A stretch of DNA of 5,230 nt from Thermococci archaeon (GTDB taxonomy: Archaea > Hadarchaeota > B88-G9), in the NCBI GenBank assembly GCA_003660555.1, contig QMUK01000079.1, forward strand, positions 1-5,230. Direction: 5' to 3'. Under the pieces are notes generated by a model. The model saw only the letters and a list, made by a program, of their open reading frames with translations. It was not told the origin of the DNA and searched no databases. Numbering within the stretch: the first letter of the stretch is position 1; each line of letters starts with the position of its first letter. The position numbers were made by a program, and so were the translations under genes. This document shows positions 1 to 5,230 of the stretch, piece by piece.

Positions 1-377
1 AGGGATTTTACAAACGGATGATCAGGAACTCTTACTCCTACTTTTCCCTCCGGAGCCACTTCCTCGGGGAGAGATACACCCCTCTTCTTTCTTAATATCA
101 GAGTGTACTTTCCTGGCAAATACTTATCTATCAAAATCCTTTCTCTAAGACCGATCTCAACGTAGGACGAGAGCATGTCCTTACTCATAGCTATCGAAAC
201 AGGTTTACTTTTCTCTCTTCTTTTTATACTGTATATCCTGTCTACAACATCCCTAGAGAGAGCATTTCCGCCCAAACCATAAACAGTATCTGTTGGATAG
301 ACTATTACTCCTCCTTCCGAAATCAGACGTGCTATTTCATCTATCTCATTCCTCTTCGGTCTCTCAATCACTCGCAA
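1..377 (-). CDS. sua5: L-threonylcarbamoyladenylate synthase (Sua5/YrdC family), 3' part beyond window
   Basis: This is the N-terminal ~125 residues of a Sua5/YrdC enzyme; the reading frame is open to the window edge, so the C-terminus is missing. The family makes threonylcarbamoyl-AMP from threonine, bicarbonate and ATP, the first step of t6A37 modification of ANN-decoding tRNAs in the cytoplasm. Seen directly: the signature YPTDTVYGLGGNAL at residues 27-40, the nucleotide-binding IKRREKSKP stretch at 51-59, PGKYTLIL at 88-95 and VGVRVPDHPF at 113-122, all in family order. The start is taken as TTG at 377, with an in-frame stop 30 bases upstream and a GAGGG seven bases before it; GTG at 371 is the alternative. 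A TATA-like box at 401-408 would place the transcript start close to 377, in which case the message would be nearly leaderless. Whether a C-terminal Sua5 domain follows the YrdC domain cannot be seen. The gene is divergent from its neighbour at 453. Confidence 0.93.
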   Translation of the reverse strand, partial: MRVIERPKRNEIDEIARLISEGGVIVYPTDTVYGLGGNALSRDVVDRIYSIKRREKSKPVSIAMSKDMLSSYVEIGLRERILIDKYLPGKYTLILRKKRGVSLPEEVAPEGKVGVRVPDHPFVKS

Positions 378-400
378 TGCGATGCCCTCTATAAGTCTGA

Positions 401-408
401 CTTATAAG
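401..408 (-). promoter_or_regulatory. TATA box for the sua5-like gene
   Basis: CTTATAAG is a perfect 8-bp palindrome centred about 27 bases upstream of the TTG at 377 on the minus strand, the usual distance from an archaeal TATA box to the transcript start. It implies a leaderless or very short leader. Because it is symmetric it could also serve the plus-strand gene with a ~20-base leader. Assigned by position and sequence only. Confidence 0.5.
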
Positions 409-420
409 TTTAGGGATACA

Positions 421-432
421 AAAAAGTTTATC
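421..432 (+). promoter_or_regulatory. BRE/TATA promoter for the gene at 453, probably leaderless
   Basis: An A-run (BRE-like, 421-426) is followed by TTTATC (427-432). Its centre lies about 23 bases before the ATG at 453, which would put the transcript start at or within a few bases of that ATG. No Shine-Dalgarno sequence precedes the ATG, which agrees with leaderless translation. Confidence 0.5.
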
Positions 433-452
433 TTATGGGTCGTGGTTAAGTC

Positions 453-1163
453 ATGGGGGTCGGGAAGTTGTCCGAGGGATACGATCCAGAACTCCTGAAT
501 GCCGCATTAGAAAAACTAGAGAAAATAGACAGAATTGGTGATTCTCCCCTGTATGAGCATATGAAGAACGACATAAAAATTGTGATAAACATTCTAAGAG
601 AGAACGGGAGTGAAATAAGTGGTGGAATAACTCCAGAAGACTTGAGGAAATTCGGCGGAGTCGGGAGACATAAAGCCAGTATGATAATAGAGAAGCTGGC
701 TAGCTTGGGTTTGCTCTATGAGAGAAATGGGAAATGGTACCTCAACTTGGATCCAATAATGTCGCAAGAGGAGGCAAAGAGTGAGGAAGAGGAAGCGAGG
801 CTAAAGATGATGATGTTCTACAACAGAGTAAGGGAGAACATAGCTAGGGTGAGGAACCTAGAGGGGGACCCCGAGCAAAGGAGAGAATACGAAAGAATTG
901 CAAGGGAAGCAGAAAATGCCCTAGAGACTATAGTGAGGGAGGAAGGAGCTGGAATAGAAGCTGCTCTTACCAGACTGGACAGAGTACTAGAAAACATAAT
1001 AGATAAGGCAGCTAGAGTACATCCAAGCTTTCTAAAGAGAACTTACATAAAGATGGAGGGGCCCCACGTCCTAAACATAAATTATTTCCCTGTACACTCA
1101 AGAGGCGCTAGAAACATAACGGTTCATGTCAAAAGCGGAAAGATATGGATTTCTAACATGTAG
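453..1163 (+). CDS. Hypothetical protein with predicted winged-helix domain and long helical region
   Basis: I do not recognise this 236-residue protein. Residues 38-99 read as a winged helix-turn-helix: a helix at 38-51, a second helix at 60-67, a likely recognition helix RHKASMIIEKLASLGLL at 72-88, and a short beta wing ending YERNGKWYLNL (89-99). Residues 104-190 are highly charged and rich in Glu, Arg and Lys with few helix breakers, which suggests an extended or coiled helical region. Residues 198-236 alternate hydrophobic and polar residues, as in a small beta-rich domain (for example HVLNINYFPVHS, ITVHVKSGKIWI). There is no signal peptide or membrane segment, so it should be cytoplasmic. 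A DNA-binding regulator is plausible from the N-terminal half, but the target and partners are unknown. The ATG at 453 is favoured because a promoter sits at leaderless distance and the only closer upstream ATG (435) runs into a stop after four codons. It is divergent from the sua5-like gene. Confidence 0.85.
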   Translation: MGVGKLSEGYDPELLNAALEKLEKIDRIGDSPLYEHMKNDIKIVINILRENGSEISGGITPEDLRKFGGVGRHKASMIIEKLASLGLLYERNGKWYLNLDPIMSQEEAKSEEEEARLKMMMFYNRVRENIARVRNLEGDPEQRREYERIAREAENALETIVREEGAGIEAALTRLDRVLENIIDKAARVHPSFLKRTYIKMEGPHVLNINYFPVHSRGARNITVHVKSGKIWISNM

Positions 1164-1182
1164 TCCCTCTGCTCTGGCCTGT

Positions 1183-1204
1183 GGTGTCCCTCGGTAGGGT
1201 CACC
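1183..1204 (+). terminator. Strong hairpin between the winged-helix gene and amrS; terminator or operator
   Basis: GGTG-T-CCCT, loop CGGT, AGGG-T-CACC: two perfect 4-bp stems separated by a symmetric T/T mismatch, beginning 19 bases after the stop codon at 1163 and followed by a T-rich tract (1205-1218). It could end transcription of the upstream gene. As DNA it is also a near-palindromic 22-bp site ending just before the probable amrS TATA box (about 1207-1213), so it could be an operator. The sequence alone cannot separate the two. Confidence 0.45.
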
Positions 1205-1206
1205 TC

Positions 1207-1213
1207 TTTAATT
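1207..1213 (+). promoter_or_regulatory. Possible TATA box for amrS
   Basis: TTTAATT is centred about 26 bases before position 1236, where the amrS ribosome site begins, so a transcript starting there would carry a leader of roughly a dozen bases. The match is weak and no clear BRE precedes it. Readthrough from the gene at 453 is the alternative source of transcript. Confidence 0.3.
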
Positions 1214-1235
1214 GTTTTACGCCCTCTACATGAAT

Positions 1236-1241
1236 GGGAGG
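1236..1241 (+). promoter_or_regulatory. Ribosome binding site that fixes the amrS start at TTG 1248
   Basis: GGGAGG lies six bases before TTG 1248, an ideal Shine-Dalgarno spacing. Neither the in-frame TTG at 1212 nor the ATG at 1230 has a comparable site. Starting at 1248 gives MKRAMFY, matching the usual N-terminus of the family. Confidence 0.75.
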
Positions 1242-1247
1242 AACGAA

Positions 1248-2288
1248 TTGAAGAGAGCTATGTTCTACTCCTCCTCCAAGGACGGAACAGTCACTTGCAA
1301 GCTCTGCCCAAGAAACTGCACAATACCTTTAGGGAGCAGGGGAGCTTGTAGGGTTAGGGAAAACAGAGGGGGCGAACTCTATTCTCTAGTGTATGGGAAA
1401 CCAGTTAGCATGTCGCCTGATCCAATAGAGAAGAAGCCTCTGTTTCATTTTCATCCTGGATCGTGTGCCTTTTCAATAGCAACTGTGGGTTGCAATCTAT
1501 TCTGCAAACACTGTCAGAACTGGGAGATAAGTCAGGCCTCTCCAGAGGACTTCCCAGTCGAAGACGTCCCTCCGGAAGACGTTGTGAGAAAGGCCTTGCA
1601 GCTAGGATGTCACGGTATCGCTTACACCTACACGGAACCAACTGTGTTCTATGAATACGTTTACGATGTGTCGGCAATTGCCAAAAAAGAGGGGTTATAC
1701 AACGTCCTAGTTACCAATGGATACATCAGCGAGGATGCGCTCAGGGAAATCTCGAGGTTCATAGATGGATTGAACATCGATGTTAAATCCATTGAAAACA
1801 ATTTCTATTCGGAGATATGTGGGGCCAAATCCAATGATGCTGTATTGAATAGTGTCGAAGTATCCTTTGAACTTGGGATGCACGTAGAAGTGACTAACTT
1901 AATAATACCGGGAAAAAACGATTCGGTCTCCAGCATTAGAAGATTATGCAGGTGGCTGCTAGGGATTAGTGACGAAATACCAATTCACTTCACGAGGTTC
2001 TATCCCCACTACAAACTCAGAGATCTGGATCCAACCCCAGTGGAAACCTTAGAAAAAGCTAGGGAAATTGCTCTTGAAGAGGGAATGAAATTCGTTTACA
2101 TCGGGAATGTCCTTGGGCATGAATGGGAAAACACATTCTGTCCAAACTGTGGAGGAGTGGTAATAAAAAGATTTGGTTTTTCCGTTTCAGAGATAAATTT
2201 AGTTGACAAGAAGTGTAAATTCTGCGGAGAGAGAATACCGATAAGGGGTGAGATACATTCCCCGTATAAGGGCCCAGATATTTATTGA
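1248..2288 (+). CDS. amrS: AmmeMemoRadiSam system radical SAM enzyme
   Basis: This 346-residue radical SAM protein is the third member of the AmmeMemoRadiSam set, which is usually found with AMMECR1 and Memo proteins. Its reaction is not established; a role in a nucleotide or small-molecule modification has been proposed for the set. Seen directly: an N-terminal CxxCxxxC (Cys17, 20, 24) plus Cys34; the radical SAM cluster motif CNLFCKHC (Cys82, 86, 89) that holds a 4Fe-4S cluster and binds SAM; the family motif YTYTEPTVFYEY near 126-137; and a C-terminal zinc-ribbon-like tail CPNC (298, 301) and CKFC (323, 326). All these parts are usual for the family, so the protein looks full length and intact. 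It lacks a signal or membrane segment and should be cytoplasmic and oxygen sensitive. A longer in-frame reading from TTG 1212 exists but adds residues with no family match. The 3' end overlaps the next gene by 41 bp. No AMMECR1 or Memo gene lies in the window. Confidence 0.93.
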   Translation: MKRAMFYSSSKDGTVTCKLCPRNCTIPLGSRGACRVRENRGGELYSLVYGKPVSMSPDPIEKKPLFHFHPGSCAFSIATVGCNLFCKHCQNWEISQASPEDFPVEDVPPEDVVRKALQLGCHGIAYTYTEPTVFYEYVYDVSAIAKKEGLYNVLVTNGYISEDALREISRFIDGLNIDVKSIENNFYSEICGAKSNDAVLNSVEVSFELGMHVEVTNLIIPGKNDSVSSIRRLCRWLLGISDEIPIHFTRFYPHYKLRDLDPTPVETLEKAREIALEEGMKFVYIGNVLGHEWENTFCPNCGGVVIKRFGFSVSEINLVDKKCKFCGERIPIRGEIHSPYKGPDIY

Positions 2289-3048
2289 GGCTCAGAGCAA
2301 TTCGGCTAGAGCTGTAAAGAATTCCCTAGAGATAATGGCTAGGGACATTTCCAGGGAGAAGTCCTTCGAAGTTTCTGACATATCTTTGGAGGATCCCATT
2401 GAGTTGGGCGATGGTATGTACTCCTCTGCTCTTGAACTAACTGCCTCCTTTCCAGATTTGAGAACTATGGTCGAGTTCTGCTTGAAGTACGGCCCGACCC
2501 ATGTAGAAGTTTTAGAACCAATGTGGTTAGAACTAGAGAAGATTGAAATTCTGTCGACTCTAGAAATTTGCTTAAACTGGATTAGAAAAATTAGTTCCCA
2601 GAAAGGAAAGAAGTTGACCTTGTATCTCAACAATGAGTATAAAAGACACAAAGAGAGTGACGAAGTCGTCGAGGAAGTTCCACCGATATTATCTGAGGAG
2701 GAGGAATTAAGAGTTCAATTAGTTTACCCAATGTCTGAGTTCGAAAATGAGGAACAGGGAGTAAATCTGATAGAAAAAATTGTGAAAAGCCATGGAATGG
2801 TAATCACAAAGAGAAAAAGTAGCATAACAAAAGAAAAGGGGAAAAAAGTACTTTTAGTTGCAATTGAAGGAATTTTCGACGACTTTAGTAAGTTTTTCGA
2901 ATTGGTTATGAGAAGTTTGCCTATAGGGGTTAGAATTGTTAATCCAAGTAAAATAAAGCTTGGTATTGGCGATTTACAGTCTATTATAAACGAACTCTGC
3001 AATACAATACACGAGATCTTCTCTACAGATGTTGTTGAACGAAGTTAA
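2248..3048 (+). CDS. Conserved-looking hypothetical protein with two tandem copies of a small alpha/beta domain
   Basis: I cannot name this 266-residue protein. It reads as two similar units joined by a charged linker (about 116-150). Unit 1 (residues 8-115) has strand RAQIFIEA, a helix (20-34), strands near 40-47 and 58-68, a helix (70-81), strand HVEVLEP (85-91) and a last helix. Unit 2 (154-258) repeats this order with RVQLVYP, a helix (171-181), KVLLVAIEGIF, a helix (212-223), VRIVNP (228-233) and a last helix. Residues 62-112 and 204-254 align without gaps, with matched F, D, E, P, V, P, L, S, N and I. The order beta-alpha-beta-beta-alpha-beta suggests a ferredoxin-like or ACT-like fold; that is inference. 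There is no signal or membrane segment. GTG 2248 is the only start that keeps strand 1, because a TAA lies just upstream and the next ATG is about residue 30. The 41-bp overlap with amrS implies co-transcription and translational coupling. The second half is richer in A and Lys codons than its neighbours. Confidence 0.85.
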   Translation: MRYIPRIRAQIFIEAQSNSARAVKNSLEIMARDISREKSFEVSDISLEDPIELGDGMYSSALELTASFPDLRTMVEFCLKYGPTHVEVLEPMWLELEKIEILSTLEICLNWIRKISSQKGKKLTLYLNNEYKRHKESDEVVEEVPPILSEEEELRVQLVYPMSEFENEEQGVNLIEKIVKSHGMVITKRKSSITKEKGKKVLLVAIEGIFDDFSKFFELVMRSLPIGVRIVNPSKIKLGIGDLQSIINELCNTIHEIFSTDVVERS

Positions 3049-3162
3049 ACCAGGCTTAAACATGCAATCGTCGATAAAAGATTAGACGGAAGAGATCAAT
3101 CCTCAGGCATTCATCTCCAAGTATAATAAAGATATCAATCACCAAGGGATTGAGGACGGCAA

Positions 3163-3178
3163 AAAGTATATATACTTT
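3163..3178 (+). promoter_or_regulatory. Strong, perfectly symmetric TATA box of the S-layer gene
   Basis: AAAGTATATATACTTT is a perfect 16-bp palindrome containing a TATATATA core (3167-3174), preceded by an A-run (3161-3165) that serves as the BRE side for plus-strand transcription. It predicts a transcript start near 3196-3200 and a leader of about 50 bases before the TTG at 3250. Strong promoters are expected for S-layer genes, which are among the most expressed in archaea. Confidence 0.8.
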
Positions 3179-3203
3179 GGGGTAGTAGCTCCACCCAAGT
3201 CGA

Positions 3204-3222
3204 AGCGGCTTCGGGGGCCGCT
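3204..3222 (+). other. Hairpin near the 5' end of the S-layer mRNA leader
   Basis: AGCGGC pairs perfectly with GCCGCT around a seven-base loop (TTCGGGG), giving a 6-bp GC-rich stem that would lie within about ten bases of the predicted transcript start. A 5' terminal stem could protect an abundant mRNA from decay; that role is inferred. Confidence 0.55.
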
Positions 3223-3236
3223 AATAAAAACGCCTC

Positions 3237-3249
3237 GGGGGGAAGGTGA
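3237..3249 (+). promoter_or_regulatory. Ribosome binding site next to the TTG start of the S-layer gene
   Basis: GGGGGGAAGGTGA abuts the TTG at 3250. The AGGTGA part matches the archaeal 16S 3' end but is unusually close to the start codon; the G-run seven bases upstream offers a second, better-spaced contact. An in-frame TGA directly precedes the TTG, and no other start would keep the signal peptide, so TTG is the start. CGCCT at 3231-3235 can pair with AGGTG at 3244-3248 and might mask the site. Confidence 0.6.
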
Positions 3250-5226
3250 TTGAGGATTAAGAAATTTGGTGCCCTCGCGACAGGTGCCCTGATGCTCGGG
3301 GCAACCTTGGCTGGAGTCCCAATATATGCTCAAAATGAGGACGTCATGATAGTCCCGGAGATACCTCCAAAGAGCTTCTTCGTAGACCCTGAGACCGGAG
3401 AAATACAAGCCAAAGTAGTAGTAGGTGAGAAGGCTGCAGCCAGTGACGTGGTAGGAGCAGCCAACATAGCTGCCAAATTAGGGAACATGGCCTTTGTGGC
3501 TAAAAAGGCTCCTGTAGAGATAAAGAAAGGGACAATAACCGGAATAAAGGCTAGATTGACATACGAACTTGAGACTGAAGACTACTGGTATGCCTACTAT
3601 GTAGAAAGCGGCCCATACGTATTGAGACACGATGCTGAGTTCGTGACTCCAGCTGGGACTACCCCACTACCAGACCCGAACAAGCTCTATGACGTATTCG
3701 ACGACAACTATTGGCCATACATAGTATCTCCTTATGAGTCTGAGTTCAAGATGGTTGCCGAGGCTAAGAACAGAGTAATAGTAAGGGATGTACTAACCTG
3801 CAGCCCATGTGACATAGCCCCGAGATACATGAGGAGGTCTACAATAGACTTCTTCGGCTCTGGATGGGATCTCTCACTACTCCAAGGAAAAGTGTACATA
3901 GGTGGGTACATAACCAGAGACGTTGGAGCAGGGCCCGAAGACTGGGAGCTCAAGATACCCAGAGCAGAATTCGAGATGAGAGGACCAACTGCTGAGGAAG
4001 TAATGGAGGGTACCGTTGATGCTGGAGGAAGCCACGGAATGACTACTGGAGAAGTAATATGTCCCACAGTCAAGGGAATAGTGCACGTATTCGACTTCAC
4101 CGATGAGAGCGAGGAGGTATATGGTGCTCTAGAGGGCGACGAAATAGACATGCTAGGCTCCTCGTACATGGTAGTGGACATAGACGAGGAGGACGAGGAA
4201 GTCTGGATCGCTAAGCTAGGATCTGAGGGATACGTCTGGCTTAAGACTGGTGGAGAGTACACCGTAAACGGATACACGATAAAACTAATAGACGTGAACC
4301 TCTTCGAGCAAAAGGCTGTGATACAGCTCTTCAAAGTAGGAGAGACCACCCCACTAGCAGAAGAAACCATAGGATACAGAGTTGATCCGAAGGATCCGAG
4401 CAAGAACGTGATGTTCATATACAAGGACGGGGAAATAGTAGTCAAGTTTGGAACTGCTCTAGTTGGTGCTGAGGGTATAGTCGAGGCCAAATTGATAATA
4501 GGACACGATGCAGTCAAATTGAGGGAGAACAGGAGCTTCCCATGGGATCCGGACTACAACACCAACTTGCTCTTCGAATACGACGAAGTGGAGGAGGAGT
4601 GGGCCCTAGGTGAAATAGTATTCTACAATAACGTAGTCTTCGATGACACCACTGAGGTATTCGGTCCAAATGAGGCTTGGATGCTCTACTACGAATACGA
4701 CGAAATAACCAAAGAGAGAGCCCACTACGAGAAAGGTAGAGTGGTCTTCCACGTAGAGAGAACTGAGACAGTTGAAAAGGCTGCAGGAGAGAGATTCGAC
4801 CTACCGTTCGAAGGACAACCTTCGGCTAAGATAACCGTTGAAGACGTAGAAGTGGCTGGAATGACCATAGTGATAGGCGGTGAGGAAGTACAAGTAGGTC
4901 AAGAGATGGAATTCGCTACTAGGATCCCAATTCCAGAGGACTTGGCCATATTAGACTCAGACGTAGAGGCCAACCCCGACTACTACAACTACAACTTGAT
5001 ACTAGTCGGAGGACCTGCAGTAAACAATGAAGTGAAGAAACTCCAAGACCAAGGAAAGCTAACCACGGACATAGCTGGTCTGAGAGCAGACCAAGGAGTA
5101 ATAGAGTGGGTAGAGGACCCATGGGGCACTGAGAAGGATGCTCTAGTGGTCGCTGGAGGAGGAAGGGAAGGGACTGCCAAGGCAGTCAAGAAGCTCCTAG
5201 AGGAACTAGATGCAATGATGGAGTGA
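3250..5226 (+). CDS. S-layer protein, methanococcal (MJ) type, secreted
   Basis: This 658-residue precursor should form the paracrystalline surface layer outside the membrane. Residues 1-27 are a Sec signal peptide: basic MRIKK, a hydrophobic core rich in Ala, Gly and Leu, and a likely cut after Ala27 (PIYA). Residues about 40-90 match the N-terminal domain of methanococcal S-layer proteins (VVVGEKAAASDVVGAANIAAKLG at 56-78). The acidic middle contains a unit near 295-375 with GDEIDMLGSSYMVVDIDEE and YTVNGYTIKLIDV, resembling beta-rich S-layer units. Residues 580-655 match the C-terminal domain: NLILVGGPAVNNEV at 582-595 and DALVVAGGGREGTAKAV near 635-651. The protein ends shortly after with no membrane anchor. 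It has only three cysteines (184, 187, 271), of which CSPC could form a disulfide, and one N-glycosylation sequon (Asn427-Arg-Ser). The many Asp/Glu clusters suggest calcium binding, by inference. Length is within the range of the family. The gene has its own strong promoter and is probably monocistronic; the stop lies four bases from the window end, so no terminator is visible. Confidence 0.93.
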   Translation: MRIKKFGALATGALMLGATLAGVPIYAQNEDVMIVPEIPPKSFFVDPETGEIQAKVVVGEKAAASDVVGAANIAAKLGNMAFVAKKAPVEIKKGTITGIKARLTYELETEDYWYAYYVESGPYVLRHDAEFVTPAGTTPLPDPNKLYDVFDDNYWPYIVSPYESEFKMVAEAKNRVIVRDVLTCSPCDIAPRYMRRSTIDFFGSGWDLSLLQGKVYIGGYITRDVGAGPEDWELKIPRAEFEMRGPTAEEVMEGTVDAGGSHGMTTGEVICPTVKGIVHVFDFTDESEEVYGALEGDEIDMLGSSYMVVDIDEEDEEVWIAKLGSEGYVWLKTGGEYTVNGYTIKLIDVNLFEQKAVIQLFKVGETTPLAEETIGYRVDPKDPSKNVMFIYKDGEIVVKFGTALVGAEGIVEAKLIIGHDAVKLRENRSFPWDPDYNTNLLFEYDEVEEEWALGEIVFYNNVVFDDTTEVFGPNEAWMLYYEYDEITKERAHYEKGRVVFHVERTETVEKAAGERFDLPFEGQPSAKITVEDVEVAGMTIVIGGEEVQVGQEMEFATRIPIPEDLAILDSDVEANPDYYNYNLILVGGPAVNNEVKKLQDQGKLTTDIAGLRADQGVIEWVEDPWGTEKDALVVAGGGREGTAKAVKKLLEELDAMME

Positions 5227-5230
5227 TTCC

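Noticed and set aside
1405-1677. Minus- and plus-strand small frames inside amrS
   Set aside because: They overlap the radical SAM core, whose motifs prove the true frame.
2139-2250. C-terminal zinc-ribbon tail of AmrS as a novel fusion
   Set aside because: The two CxxC pairs are a regular part of archaeal members of this family, as far as I recall, and not an added domain.
2292-2651. 119-residue open frame on the minus strand
   Set aside because: Antisense shadow of the duplicated-domain gene, with no recognisable motif and no promoter.
3049-3162. Small gene or RNA in the gap after 3048
   Set aside because: No open frame with a start and ribosome site, no tRNA fold, and no C/D box pair was found; only A/T-rich sequence with a weak second TATA-like stretch near 3122-3130.
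3177-3198. Hairpin TTGGG...CCCAA downstream of the TATA box
   Set aside because: Most of it lies before the predicted transcript start, so it would not be in the RNA, and the stem is only five pairs around a 12-base loop.
3179-3242. G-quadruplex in the S-layer leader
   Set aside because: Only three G-runs of four or more occur, widely spaced, and one lies upstream of the predicted transcript start; a fourth run is lacking.
3732-4517. 261-residue open frame on the minus strand
   Set aside because: It lies wholly inside the S-layer gene and its translation is a Ser/Thr/Pro-rich low-complexity sequence, as expected from the antisense frame of an Asp/Glu/Gly/Val-rich gene. No ribosome site or family match.

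Overview
The window looks like part of the chromosome of a hyperthermophilic archaeon. Supporting signs are archaeal TATA/BRE-type promoters, heavy use of AGA/AGG for arginine and ATA for isoleucine, TTG and GTG start codons with GGAGG-type ribosome sites, an archaeal-style S-layer protein, and an AmmeMemoRadiSam radical SAM enzyme typical of archaea. GC content looks moderate (mid-40s by eye, not computed). The S-layer protein has the terminal domains of the Methanococcus/Methanocaldococcus family. The codon and promoter style fits Thermoproteota or Korarchaeota at least as well as methanogens, so I do not assign a genus.

Layout. Positions 377 to 1 (minus strand) hold the N-terminal ~125 codons of a Sua5/YrdC threonylcarbamoyl-AMP synthase, cut by the window edge. 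A 75-bp divergent promoter region separates it from a plus-strand gene of unknown function (453-1163) with a predicted winged-helix domain, a long charged helical region and a beta-rich tail. A short gap with a strong hairpin (1183-1204) follows. Next comes amrS, the radical SAM enzyme of the AmmeMemoRadiSam set; its start is best placed at TTG 1248. Its 3' end overlaps by 41 bp an unrecognised gene (2248-3048) whose protein appears to be a tandem duplication of one small alpha/beta domain. A 201-bp intergenic region then carries a strong symmetric TATA box and a structured leader, and drives a 658-residue secreted S-layer protein (3250-5226) that fills the rest of the window.

How they relate. 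The first gene serves tRNA modification (t6A) and the last builds the cell envelope. amrS and the gene overlapping it are probably co-transcribed and translationally coupled, so the duplicated-domain protein may act with the AmmeMemoRadiSam pathway; that is an inference from position only. I see no mobile element, CRISPR array, tRNA or rRNA. The points most worth a second look are the internally duplicated protein overlapping amrS, the hairpin in front of amrS, and the promoter and leader architecture of the S-layer gene.
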